Assembly (NCBI GenBank): GCA_014728015.1
Contig: WJMI01000016.1
Location: 1-37,218 of the forward strand
Direction of reading: 5' to 3'
From: Chitinivibrionales bacterium
GTDB lineage: Bacteria; Fibrobacterota; Chitinivibrionia; Chitinivibrionales; WJMI01
Length of the DNA: 37,218 nucleotides
The position numbers and the translations under genes were made by a program. Below the pieces are notes generated by a model, which worked only from the letters and a program-made list of their open reading frames with translations, had not been told where the DNA came from and did not search any database. This document shows positions 7,721 to 16,182 of this stretch, piece after piece (positions within the stretch are counted from its first letter, which is position 1; each line of letters starts with the position of its first letter).

Positions 7721-10700
7721 ATGATAATGTCCAGATTTGCTCTCATTCTGCTCGCCGCACAGGGCCTGGTGATGGGCGGTGTTACGGTAACGGAGAACAC
7801 CACCCGCCGCTTGACATTTGTCTTTGAGATGCAGGAGCTGTCGGTCGAAACGGAGGAATCCGGCGGCGGGCGCTTCACCCACGTGCGGTTCGCGGACCAG
7901 AACTGCGATATTCTACAAAAAGACGGCGCAGTGCTTCCCGGAAGGTCGGCCTATTTCGGGGTCCCTCAGGAAGGATCCGTTTCCGTCCGTTTTGTCTCGC
8001 ATGCGACAAAAAACGTGTCTCTCGATGCCCCGCCGCCATCACGGGATCCCGGGGAGGCCGCGCCCGAGGAATTCGTTCCCGAGTTCGACAATCCGTGGCT
8101 TTCCAACGTCGTGTACGCGCGGTTCAGCGGGTATCGTGCGGGACAGGTCTATATCCGGCCCTTCCTGTACGATTCCCGCACCAGGACATTGAAAGTGCTT
8201 CTCAAGGGCACATGCACGGTGACGTTTCCTCCCGCCGGGAAACAGCCGCCTTCCCTGAGCGCCCGCTCCGACTACGCCGGCATGCTGCGCGCCCTACTGC
8301 TCAACTTCGACATTGCGCGCTCCTGGGCGAAACCGCGCCGGCGGGCCCTTGCCAAGCGCGGGGCGGCCGATGATTTCTTCTCCGCCGCGCGCATGCTTAC
8401 TTTCAGCGTCGGCGACGGGCATGCGGGTTTCAACGAAGGCACGACCCACGAGAACGGCCTGCAGAAGATTACCGGCGCGGCCGCGGCGATGTTCGTGGGG
8501 GACCCCATAGATGATCTCGCCCTGTTCGGCTCGCGGCGGCGGGCGCTGGATCGCACTACCCCGGACAGCGCCGGCGCCATTCCGGACGGTGTCACGCCGG
8601 TTCCGCTCCTGCGCATCGATGCGGATAAGGACGGCACCTTTGATGCGGAGGACTACCTTCTGGCATACGTGACCGGTACCTCGGGATGGTTTTTTGACGA
8701 GGATTCTGCGGTATTTTTTCATGAAGTTAATCCATACAGCGACTACCGGCGCTACTGGCTCCTGAGCGCACCCGGCGCCGGCGCGGCAATCGATTCGTTC
8801 GAACAGCCCGGCTCACCCGCATCGTCGTTTTCTACTTTCGAAGAACACACGCTCTACCGGCGCGTGCTTCTTCTGAGCAACCGGGACAACACGTCGTGCG
8901 AGCTGAGCGGGACATCGTGGATATGGCGCAACCTTTCCCGCGGGTCTCCCGCCTATGATGTCGGCGTATCGCTGCCCGGGCGCGCCGCCGGAGGCATCGA
9001 TTCGATACGCCTGGCATCCGGTCTGCGCAGCGTGACATCATCGGTGGCCCTGGGGGTCGGCGGAACACCGGTGTGTGTGTCGTGCGATACCGCGGAATGG
9101 TATCCAGTGCCGTCCTGGCCGGTAGACACGGTACGGATCGAGCTGAGCTCAGGCTCGGGTGACGGGAACACGTATTTCGAGTTCAAGAGCCTGGAGTTGA
9201 AGTACCGGCGCAAGCTCGACATGAGCGGTGTGTCTCACCTTCGTATCTTTTCGTCGAACGAAGCCGGCATTGCTGCGTATCAGGTCTCCGGCCTCCCCGA
9301 TGCCGAATGCCATATCTGGCGTATCCCCGTCGACGAGTCCGCTGCCGCGCTGCTTGCCACCGTGCCCGCATCAAGCGACACATACACCTGGTCCGATACC
9401 GGCGCCATCGGCGTGCAGTATTATGTGTGCAGTTCCTCTGGTGTCAAGACGCCGCCGGCGCTGCAGGCCTGGTACCGGCGGTCCACGGGGTCGCGCGAGA
9501 TACGCCGGTTCAGGAGCGGGACAGGCGATGCCGACTACCTGATCGTAACCGACAGCCTGCTTGCGGGCGAAGCGCTCCGGCTTGCCGAGCACAAGCAGGC
9601 CGCCGGCCGTTTCTCGATGCCGCGCGTGGCCCGCGTCGATGACATCTATCGCGAGTTCTCCGGCGGTATCCCCGATCCCGCCGCCATCAGGAATTTCTTT
9701 GTGCACGTGTGGGCCGCATGGCGTGACTATGAACCGTTTTACGCGGTGCTTTTCGGCAACGGGCATTACGATCACAAGGCATATTTGAGTGACGAGATCA
9801 TGCACGTGCCCTCCGCGCAGTTCGAAGAAAACTGCATCGACGGTTTCTATTCGTATCTCGATTCCGGCAAGCAGGCCATGACACTGCCGTCACCGATTCC
9901 CGATATCTACCTGGGGCGGCTTCCCTGCGACACGCGTGATGATGCTGAGGCCATGGTCGACAAGATTGTCGAACTGGAGAGCAACCCGGCGGACTACGGG
10001 CCCTGGCGCAACCGGGCGCTGCTGGTTGCCGATGACGATCGCCAGGGCGCGGACCGCGACCCGATCGCATCATCCAATCCGCATCACAAGTCTTCCGAAG
10101 ATGTCGAGATGAAGATACTGGGGGGGCGGGAATCGGTGGAGATTCGCAAGGTATACCTTTTCGAATACGAATGGAACGAAGTGTACTACAAGCCGGAGGC
10201 GGAGCGGGCGCTGATTAACGAGATAAACAACGGGGTCGGCATAGTCAATTACTTCGGACATGGATCGGACGATCGATGGGCCGATGAGGGTCTGTTCAGC
10301 CTGGAGTCGATCTCGAGCCTGACCAACCGCGAGCACTACCCGGTTATTGCATCGTTTTCGTGTACGGTCGGCCGCTTCGACAAACCGTCCCACGACTGCC
10401 TTTCGGATCTTTTCATGAAGACGTCCGGCGCCGGCGCGAGCGTGTCCATTGCCAGCACGCGGAAGGCCTATGCCAGCGACAACGAGAAGATGGCGGAGAG
10501 CTTCTTCGCCGCGCTGTACGACAAGGACAGCGCGCTCACCGTCGGCCAGGCGTATGCCGTGGCCAAGGCGGAGAACCGCAACAAGAACCAGCGCAACTAC
10601 GCCCTGTTCGGCGATCCCGCCTTTCGCCTGATGGAAGTCACCGATACGGTCGAGCTGTCGGTGTTTGACCGGGACGGCGAGCGGATTGACACGCTGATGG

Positions 10701-11788
10701 CGCTTCAATCAGGCGTCAAGGTGCGCGGGCTGGTACGCCGCCGGGGCGGCGCGAAAAACCCCGCGTTCGGCGCGACGAACGACCCCGCCACCGTGCAGAT
10801 CGGCTTGTACAATCCCGTGCAGGATTCGGCGGTGCGCAAGGATGGCGGCTCGTCGGATGTGACCTACCGCCTGCCGGGCACGCCGGTGTTCGTGGGCAGC
10901 GCGCGGTTCGATCAGGGTGCATTCGAGCAGGAGATCTTCCTTCCGCGCAACCTGTTCTTCAACAAGGAAGGCGTGCGGCTGGTGGCCTACGCCTGGCACG
11001 GCAAGACCGTCGGGACGGGCCTGAAGACCGATATCATATTCAGCGGCACGGACACGACATCCGTATCAGACAGCGCGGGACCGCGCATCATGGTGCGACC
11101 GATTTACGCAAACCAGAATTTCAACAGCAGTGGCGGTTTCACCGACCGCCTCACGGGCATGCTGCCGCTGGAGTGCGAGATCAATCTGTACGATGAAAGC
11201 GGCATCGATATCGTGGGAACGGGCCCCGATGAGGGACTTACCCTTGAAGTTGACGGGGCACTGCGGCGGCAGAATATCAACCACAAGTTCCTGTTCTCCC
11301 AGGGCGACTTCCGTGAAGGGGCCGCGACAGTGACATTCGAGGACGGCGACCTGGACGAGGGGGAGCATGACATGCGCATTACCGCTCAGGACCTTTTGGG
11401 CAATGTCTCGCGCATCGCGGTGACGCTCGATATCGTGACAATGTCCGAGTTCAAACTGGGGCCGGTGTACAACTACCCTAACCCCGTACGCATGGGAAAA
11501 GGAACGAAATTCTATTTCTACCATTCGAACAACTACGCGAACGACCCGAACCGCGACTGGTACGGTACGGTCGATGCCAGCATACGCATCTATACGCTGT
11601 CGGGCAAGCTGATCCGTGTTATTCCCAACGCAATCAACGGCCAGGAGTGGGACGGGACCGACCAGTACGGCAACCAGCTCGCGCCCAACGTGTATCTCTA
11701 CCGGGTAGTGGCCGACGTAGTCATCCAGGACGCGGATCGTACGGAGCGCAGCGGTATCAAGAAACTGGTGATCCGGCCGCCGCGCTGA
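7721..11788 (+). CDS. porU: C25-family (gingipain-like) protein, probable T9SS sortase PorU
   Basis: Encodes about 1,355 residues. Signal peptide MIMSRFALILLAAQGLVMGG; then a beta-rich N-terminal half typical of PorU ('ISxPRRR', 'DDLALFGSRR', 'DKDGTFDAEDYLLAYVTG'). A C25 cysteine peptidase domain lies at about 600-970, with catalytic H847 in 'NYFGHGSDD' and C881 in 'ASFSCTVGRFD', ending 'YALFGDPAFRLM'. Ig-like strands follow, then a C-terminal FlgD/T9SS-type domain ('YNYPNPV', 'IRIYTLSGKLIRVI', 'WDGTDQYGN', 'NVYLYRV'). PorU is the outer-membrane sortase that removes the C-terminal signal of T9SS cargo. A secreted gingipain-like protease is the alternative. A start at 7598 would lie in the metK terminator, so it is rejected. 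No clear ribosome-binding site. Confidence 0.82.
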   Translation: MIMSRFALILLAAQGLVMGGVTVTENTTRRLTFVFEMQELSVETEESGGGRFTHVRFADQNCDILQKDGAVLPGRSAYFGVPQEGSVSVRFVSHATKNVSLDAPPPSRDPGEAAPEEFVPEFDNPWLSNVVYARFSGYRAGQVYIRPFLYDSRTRTLKVLLKGTCTVTFPPAGKQPPSLSARSDYAGMLRALLLNFDIARSWAKPRRRALAKRGAADDFFSAARMLTFSVGDGHAGFNEGTTHENGLQKITGAAAAMFVGDPIDDLALFGSRRRALDRTTPDSAGAIPDGVTPVPLLRIDADKDGTFDAEDYLLAYVTGTSGWFFDEDSAVFFHEVNPYSDYRRYWLLSAPGAGAAIDSFEQPGSPASSFSTFEEHTLYRRVLLLSNRDNTSCELSGTSWIWRNLSRGSPAYDVGVSLPGRAAGGIDSIRLASGLRSVTSSVALGVGGTPVCVSCDTAEWYPVPSWPVDTVRIELSSGSGDGNTYFEFKSLELKYRRKLDMSGVSHLRIFSSNEAGIAAYQVSGLPDAECHIWRIPVDESAAALLATVPASSDTYTWSDTGAIGVQYYVCSSSGVKTPPALQAWYRRSTGSREIRRFRSGTGDADYLIVTDSLLAGEALRLAEHKQAAGRFSMPRVARVDDIYREFSGGIPDPAAIRNFFVHVWAAWRDYEPFYAVLFGNGHYDHKAYLSDEIMHVPSAQFEENCIDGFYSYLDSGKQAMTLPSPIPDIYLGRLPCDTRDDAEAMVDKIVELESNPADYGPWRNRALLVADDDRQGADRDPIASSNPHHKSSEDVEMKILGGRESVEIRKVYLFEYEWNEVYYKPEAERALINEINNGVGIVNYFGHGSDDRWADEGLFSLESISSLTNREHYPVIASFSCTVGRFDKPSHDCLSDLFMKTSGAGASVSIASTRKAYASDNEKMAESFFAALYDKDSALTVGQAYAVAKAENRNKNQRNYALFGDPAFRLMEVTDTVELSVFDRDGERIDTLMALQSGVKVRGLVRRRGGAKNPAFGATNDPATVQIGLYNPVQDSAVRKDGGSSDVTYRLPGTPVFVGSARFDQGAFEQEIFLPRNLFFNKEGVRLVAYAWHGKTVGTGLKTDIIFSGTDTTSVSDSAGPRIMVRPIYANQNFNSSGGFTDRLTGMLPLECEINLYDESGIDIVGTGPDEGLTLEVDGALRRQNINHKFLFSQGDFREGAATVTFEDGDLDEGEHDMRITAQDLLGNVSRIAVTLDIVTMSEFKLGPVYNYPNPVRMGKGTKFYFYHSNNYANDPNRDWYGTVDASIRIYTLSGKLIRVIPNAINGQEWDGTDQYGNQLAPNVYLYRVVADVVIQDADRTERSGIKKLVIRPPR

Positions 11789-11792
11789 CCCT

Positions 11793-12485
11793 TCACCGCG
11801 TTTCCATGGCGAAGATCACGTCGAAGTAGGGACTGACGCCGATGCCGGGATTCTCCTTCACGGGAAACTCCGCCAGATCCACACCCGCATCGAAATAGAG
11901 GAAGGGAACGGAGGGCGGGTGCACGCGAATGCCGCCGTCGGCGTTGACCCACAGGAGCGCATCCATGAGATCGACCGATGTGCCGATCTCGAAGATGAAA
12001 GACCACCAGTCGGACGGTGTGGCCATGAGCCCGAAATCCCCGCCGACAGATACGTGATCGCCGATCTGCGTATGCGCGGTGACTGACCATTCGAACGCAC
12101 CGGTGCGGGGAGTGCCGTAGCACAGGAAAACGCCGAGACGCGGACGGGCATGATTCGGTATGCCGTGATCGCCATAGCCGAAATGCACCACTGTGTGCGC
12201 CAGACCCGCGCCCACCGAAAGCCGGTCGAGAATGCCGTATTTCGCGCCGAAATTGATCCTGCCGATATTGTCGACCAGAGAAAGCTGGACCTGCAGGTTG
12301 CCGGGGAATGCGAAGGATATCTCGTGGAGCCCCACCACCAGGTGCCAGGGCGGGTTGACATATGCCGCCGGGGTGTAGAAAAAATGCGTGGGCGCGGCCG
12401 GGACAATGGTAACCTCCTGGCCGTGAACACCCCGGCCGGCGGCCAGGACGCACAGGCAAAGAAGTATCTTCCTCCCTTTTCGCAT
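11793..12485 (-). CDS. Predicted outer-membrane beta-barrel protein
   Basis: Encodes about 230 residues. A signal peptide (MRKGRKILLCLCVLAAGRGVHG, likely cut before QEV) is followed by alternating amphipathic strands rich in Gly and aromatic residues ('WHLVVGLHEISFAF', 'VQLSLVDNIGRINFGAKYGI', 'SVGAGLAHTVVHFGYG'). It ends in an aromatic-containing strand 'SPYFDVIFAMETR'. This is the pattern of a small outer-membrane barrel; the family is not recognised. GGAGG lies 10 bases before the ATG at 12485; a GTG at 12491 is an alternative. It converges on the PorU-like gene with only 4 bases between stops. Whether the two are functionally linked is unknown. T9SS lineages often place a barrel (PorV) near PorU, but this protein is shorter and does not look like PorV. 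Confidence 0.75.
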   Translation of the reverse strand: MRKGRKILLCLCVLAAGRGVHGQEVTIVPAAPTHFFYTPAAYVNPPWHLVVGLHEISFAFPGNLQVQLSLVDNIGRINFGAKYGILDRLSVGAGLAHTVVHFGYGDHGIPNHARPRLGVFLCYGTPRTGAFEWSVTAHTQIGDHVSVGGDFGLMATPSDWWSFIFEIGTSVDLMDALLWVNADGGIRVHPPSVPFLYFDAGVDLAEFPVKENPGIGVSPYFDVIFAMETR

Positions 12486-12528
12486 GCCCACACCACCTCC
12501 GCGCGCAAACGGATAGATGTCCTGAAAA

Positions 12529-12534
12529 TATATT
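12529..12534 (+). promoter_or_regulatory. TATATT box before the HAD gene
   Basis: TATATT ends only 12 bases before the HAD start codon. If it is the -10 element the transcript would have a leader of a few bases, so translation would be nearly leaderless. The A/T palindromic neighbourhood could also serve the divergent barrel gene. Confidence 0.35.
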
Positions 12535-12546
12535 CACCAGCATCGT

Positions 12547-13236
12547 ATGAATACTCTGGAAAAACGAGCGGTCTTCTTTGACGTGGGCGGTACGCTCATC
12601 GAACCGCGGCCGCGGGTGGGTGATGTGTATGCCCGTGAGGGCCGCCGGTTTGGCCTGGATGTCGATGGTGAAACCATGCATCGCGCGTTTCGCGCGGCCT
12701 TCGCGCGGCGCGAACGGGAAGCCGCGCTTATCACTCCCAACATGGAGAGAGAATGGTGGCGCGATCTGGTCGCCGCGGTCATGGCGCAGTTCGGCCCGCT
12801 GTCCGATTTCGATGCCTGCTTTGATGCCCTCTATGCATACTTTGCCATGCCGGAAGCATGGTTCGTTTTTCCGGACGTTTTTCCCGCACTTGCATCTCTT
12901 CGCGCGCGCGGTCTTGCTCTGGGTATTGTTTCGAACTGGGATTCGCGACTCGTTTCGCTGTGCGACGGCCTCGGCTTGAGCCCGTACATGCAGGCAATGG
13001 CAATAAGCTCCCTGGTCGGGCACGCCAAACCCTCGCCAAAGATTTTTCGCAACGCGCTCGCCACGCTGGGTGTCTCAGCCGCCGAGGCCATTCACGTTGG
13101 CGACAGCGTTGACATGGATTACAGGGGCGCGGCAGGCGCGGGCATAGATGCGGTGATAATCGACAGGCACGGGGACATCCGGGCGCCGGGCGTGCGCACG
13201 GTGGCATCTCTGGACATGCTCGGGCGGTATCTGTAG
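12547..13236 (+). CDS. HAD-superfamily hydrolase (HDHD3/REG-2-like)
   Basis: Encodes 229 residues of the haloacid dehalogenase fold. Motif I is 'FFDVGGTLIE' with nucleophile D12, but the second acidic position (DxD) is G14. Motif II Ser is in 'LGIVSNWD', the motif III Lys in 'GHAKPSPKIF', and the motif IV acids in 'HVGDSVDMDYRGA'. The helical cap between motifs I and II makes it class I. The DVGGT form is typical of the HDHD3/REG-2-like subfamily. Lack of the usual general acid Asp leaves phosphatase activity in doubt; substrate unknown. No Shine-Dalgarno sequence is visible upstream of the ATG, in line with a very short leader. It ends 35 bases before the convergent obgE stop. Confidence 0.9.
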   Translation: MNTLEKRAVFFDVGGTLIEPRPRVGDVYAREGRRFGLDVDGETMHRAFRAAFARREREAALITPNMEREWWRDLVAAVMAQFGPLSDFDACFDALYAYFAMPEAWFVFPDVFPALASLRARGLALGIVSNWDSRLVSLCDGLGLSPYMQAMAISSLVGHAKPSPKIFRNALATLGVSAAEAIHVGDSVDMDYRGAAGAGIDAVIIDRHGDIRAPGVRTVASLDMLGRYL

Positions 13237-13271
13237 CAGGCGCGGCCCGCGCCGATCACGCCAAGGCGCTC

Positions 13272-14279
13272 TCAGACGCCACGCTTCGGATCCTTCTGCC
13301 CGGAATCATCACGCCCGGACTCCTTCAGCAGCCTGCTAAATTCTCCCACTACTTGTCGGATGCCGGCGCCCGTAGCCGATGAAATCGAAAACCAGCCGTG
13401 CGGGGCCGCAGCGCCGTGAGCGCGTGCAAGATCATTCTTGGTCAGTATGCAACAGTGCGGCTTCTGCGCAAGAAGGGAACTGTAGCGGGTCAACTCCGCC
13501 AGAAGCATGTCCGCTTCGGCCTGGGGATCGGCGGCGGTCGACTCGACCAGAATGGCCAGCGCCCGGGTACGCTCGATATGCCTGAGGAACCTTGTTCCCA
13601 AGCCCTTTCCCGTATGCGAGCCTTCGATGAGGCCCGGGATGTCGGCAACCACGAATGAATCGTAGAACGCATCGAGCTTGACAATACCGAGGTGGGGGCG
13701 GGTCGTGGTGAATGGATAGTCGGCAATTCTGGGATGCGCGCGGGAGATCTTCGACAGGAAAGTTGACTTGCCGGCATTCGGCCGGCCGACAAGCCCGATG
13801 TCGGCAAGCACCTTGAGCACGAACCGGAGCCGCCGCGCTTCTCCGGGACGCCCGGGTTCGGCGGCTTCCGGATTGCGGTTCTTCGGCGATGCCAGGGCCG
13901 CGTTCCCGCGTCCGCCCCGTCCGCCCCGCGCCACAACCGCTGTCTGTCCGTCTTCCAGGCAGTCGTACAACAGCGCGCCGGTCTCGTCATTGTACACGAG
14001 CGTACCGAGCGGAACTGAAATGCAAACGTCAGCGCCGCTTTTTCCGTGCTTGCATGAGCCTTTCCCGTGGGCGCCGCGCTCCGCTTTGTAGGAACGGTGA
14101 TAGGCCACGTCTTGAAGCGTATGCAACTGGGCCCGCCCGCGTACGAGTATGTGTCCGCCCCTGCCGCCGCTGCCGCCTGCGGGCGGCCCCTTGGGCTTGT
14201 ATTTCTGCCGTTCGTACGCGAAGCACCCGTTCCCGCCGTCCCCGGCCTTTGCCTGAATTGTTGTTTCGTCGATGAACAT
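13272..14279 (-). CDS. obgE: GTPase Obg
   Basis: Encodes 335 residues. The Gly-rich Obg fold occupies about 1-158 ('FIDETTIQAKAGDGGNGC', 'GGSGGRGGHI', 'RGGRGGRGNAALASPKNRNP'). The G domain follows, with G1 'GRPNAGKS' (165-172), switch II 'DIPGLIEG' and G4 'TKND'. Obg acts in ribosome large-subunit maturation and the stringent response. The optional C-terminal OCT domain is absent and the protein ends in a short charged tail, as in many phyla. In many bacteria obg follows rplU-rpmA; here it follows fmdB and rimO on the minus strand, 121 bases downstream of fmdB. No clear ribosome-binding site precedes the ATG. Confidence 0.96.
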   Translation of the reverse strand: MFIDETTIQAKAGDGGNGCFAYERQKYKPKGPPAGGSGGRGGHILVRGRAQLHTLQDVAYHRSYKAERGAHGKGSCKHGKSGADVCISVPLGTLVYNDETGALLYDCLEDGQTAVVARGGRGGRGNAALASPKNRNPEAAEPGRPGEARRLRFVLKVLADIGLVGRPNAGKSTFLSKISRAHPRIADYPFTTTRPHLGIVKLDAFYDSFVVADIPGLIEGSHTGKGLGTRFLRHIERTRALAILVESTAADPQAEADMLLAELTRYSSLLAQKPHCCILTKNDLARAHGAAAPHGWFSISSATGAGIRQVVGEFSRLLKESGRDDSGQKDPKRGV

Positions 14280-14400
14280 AGCGTTGTTGTCCGGGCGGGC
14301 GTGTCGGTTCCGGCATCACCGGCGGCCGGACTACAGCATCCGGCGGTTCTCATGGCCACGCCCGCCGCACATGCCTGCCGGCGGTGTGCGTGGCGGAAGC

Positions 14401-14742
14401 TCAGTCTTTCTTGGCTGAGGAATCTGTGCCCGAAGAAGCGGAGCTTTTGGCCGTGCCCCCGCCCTCAGAGGCGCCGGTTTTCTTGGATTTGGTGTCGGTG
14501 CCCGCTGAGGATTCCGCGGGCTTCTTCTCAGCTTCGGCGGCCTTCTTGTAGGAATCGGAACGGTAGTCGGTAATGTAAAACCCGTTGCCCTTGAACAGAA
14601 ATCCCGCGCCTCCGCTGAGTAGCCTGCGCACGGGACCGCTGCAGGTCTCATCGGTGCATTTTGTGAGCGGCTCCGCGGTTATGCTCTGAAAAACCTCGAA
14701 GACCTTTCCGCATTTGCTGCATTCGTACTCGTACGTAGGCAT
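14401..14742 (-). CDS. FmdB-type zinc-ribbon protein
   Basis: Encodes 113 residues. The N-terminal FmdB/putative regulatory zinc ribbon begins 'MPTYEYECSKCGKVFE', with Cys pairs C8/C11 and C29/C34, followed by the family's 'RLLSGGAGFLFKGNGFYITDYRS'. The rest is a low-complexity Lys/Ser/Glu/Thr-rich disordered tail. The family was named after the amidase/formamidase-associated FmdB and is thought to be regulatory, but its role is not established. GGGAG lies 10 bases before the ATG. It lies 78 bases downstream of rimO and an inverted repeat occupies that gap. Probably co-transcribed with obgE. Confidence 0.92.
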   Translation of the reverse strand: MPTYEYECSKCGKVFEVFQSITAEPLTKCTDETCSGPVRRLLSGGAGFLFKGNGFYITDYRSDSYKKAAEAEKKPAESSAGTDTKSKKTGASEGGGTAKSSASSGTDSSAKKD

Positions 14743-14776
14743 GCGTTATACTCTCCCGGAAAGCGCTGCGCCAAAC

Positions 14777-14794
14777 CCGGAAAATACTTTCCGG
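14777..14794. repeat. Perfect inverted repeat between rimO and fmdB
   Basis: CCGGAAA-ATAC-TTTCCGG, seven-base arms around a four-base centre, lies 35 bases upstream of fmdB. On the minus strand it contains TATTTT, so it could be an operator over a -10 element or an RNA hairpin. It lacks a T-tract, so it is not an obvious terminator. Confidence 0.6.
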
Positions 14795-14820
14795 CGCAGG
14801 TCGGTTCTCTTCGCGCGTCT

Positions 14821-16101
14821 TCACATGACAACTGCTTCCAGATCGTAATCACTCGATCCTGTCACGCGGGCATTGATGATGCCTCCCGGCGTTCCCCGAT
14901 ACTTCTTGAGATAGACGGTGCCGTCGATTTCGGGGGCATCCCATTGGGTCCTGGCCTCCCACAATGCGGGCGACTCATCAGATGCGCGATCCGCCAGCAC
15001 CGGCACCACGGAACCAACGAGTGATTCGAGAATGCCGCTGCTTATCTCGCGCTGGGCGTGCATCAGTATTTCGCATCGGCGAACGGCGGTTTTCTGCCGC
15101 GGTCGCCCGGCCATGGTACACGCGCGCGTGCCCTCTTCGGGGGAATAGGGGAACACGCCCAGTTTCTCGAACCGGGCCCAGGTGATGAACTTCAGGAGCT
15201 GCGCAAAATGCGCTTCGGTTTCGCCGGGCAGCCCCGTGATGAATGTCGTGCGTATGGCCGCATCCGGCACCTTCGTACGTATCGTTTCTATGAGTTCGTG
15301 TACTGCTTTCGATCCGGGCGTGCGCCCCATTGCCGCGAGCAGGGGATCGGCTATGTGCTGGAGCGGCATATCGAAGTAGGAACAGAGCCGGGGCTCGCCC
15401 GCGATCAACCGGATGAGCTCCCTGCTTATCCATCGCGGATGCAGATACATCAGGCGAATCCACTCGAATGACGTGCGGCGAAGAAGCTGCTCCAGAAGCT
15501 TCACCAGGGCGGTCTTCCGGTCGCGCCCGTAGAACGACGTGTCCTGGGAGACAAGGATGCATTCCCGCACGCCCTGTGCTTCGAGCCAGCGGGCCTCCTT
15601 AAGTATCGCGCGCGGAGAACGGCTGCGAAAGGGGCCGCGTATCAGCGGGACCGCGCAGAATGCGCACTTATGGGAGCACCCTTCGGAAATTTTCAGATAC
15701 TGGCTTGCACCATGGCCGGTGAGATGCCGGAATTCGCCGCGGCGCGCGGCGCCGAGATGCAAATACCCGGACAGTTGCCGTTTCCATCCGGCAAGCCCGA
15801 GCCACAAGTCTACTTCGGGAAGCAGTTTCGCCGCCTGCGCGCGGTACCGTTCGGAAAAACAGCCTGCGACGACGAGGTGCGCGTGCCGTCCCTCTTTCTT
15901 GCAGGAAGCCATCTCCAGAATCGTATCGATGGCCTCCTGCTTGGCTTCCTGTATAAACGCGCAGGTGTTGACAAGGATAACATCGGCGCGCGCGGCATCG
16001 TTAACCAGTGCGAACCCGTTGGCCTCGAGATACGCGATGATGCTCTCGCCGTCGATGATATTCTTGCTGCAGCCGAGATTGCAGAGCGCTACTGAACGCA
16101 T
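14821..16101 (-). CDS. rimO: Ribosomal protein S12 methylthiotransferase RimO
   Basis: Encodes 426 residues, a normal RimO length. The N-terminal UPF0004 domain has the three cluster cysteines C11 ('LGCSKN'), C47 ('NTCAF') and C81 ('AGCFSE'). The radical SAM domain has C142, C146 and C149 in 'GCSHKCAFCAVP', followed by 'RGPFRSR'. A TRAM domain ends the protein. It adds a methylthio group to the conserved aspartate of ribosomal protein S12. The first residues 'MRSVALCNLGCSKN' match RimO rather than MiaB. The start lies only about 20 bases after the SPOR-gene terminator and has no Shine-Dalgarno sequence, so its promoter is unclear. Confidence 0.95.
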   Translation of the reverse strand: MRSVALCNLGCSKNIIDGESIIAYLEANGFALVNDAARADVILVNTCAFIQEAKQEAIDTILEMASCKKEGRHAHLVVAGCFSERYRAQAAKLLPEVDLWLGLAGWKRQLSGYLHLGAARRGEFRHLTGHGASQYLKISEGCSHKCAFCAVPLIRGPFRSRSPRAILKEARWLEAQGVRECILVSQDTSFYGRDRKTALVKLLEQLLRRTSFEWIRLMYLHPRWISRELIRLIAGEPRLCSYFDMPLQHIADPLLAAMGRTPGSKAVHELIETIRTKVPDAAIRTTFITGLPGETEAHFAQLLKFITWARFEKLGVFPYSPEEGTRACTMAGRPRQKTAVRRCEILMHAQREISSGILESLVGSVVPVLADRASDESPALWEARTQWDAPEIDGTVYLKKYRGTPGGIINARVTGSSDYDLEAVVM

Positions 16102-16121
16102 GCGCAGATTACTTTCCGATG

Positions 16122-16153
16122 AAAAGGGGTCCTGCCTGTCAAGGCAGAACCCC
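16122..16153 (-). terminator. Intrinsic terminator of the SPOR-lipoprotein gene
   Basis: Read on the minus strand: GGGGTTCTGCC, a short loop, GGCAGGACCCC (one internal mismatch), then TTTTC. It lies 30 bases after the SPOR-gene stop and ends about 20 bases before the rimO start. Confidence 0.8.
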
Positions 16154-16182
16154 GTGCAGTGACACCCTCCTGAAACGAACGG

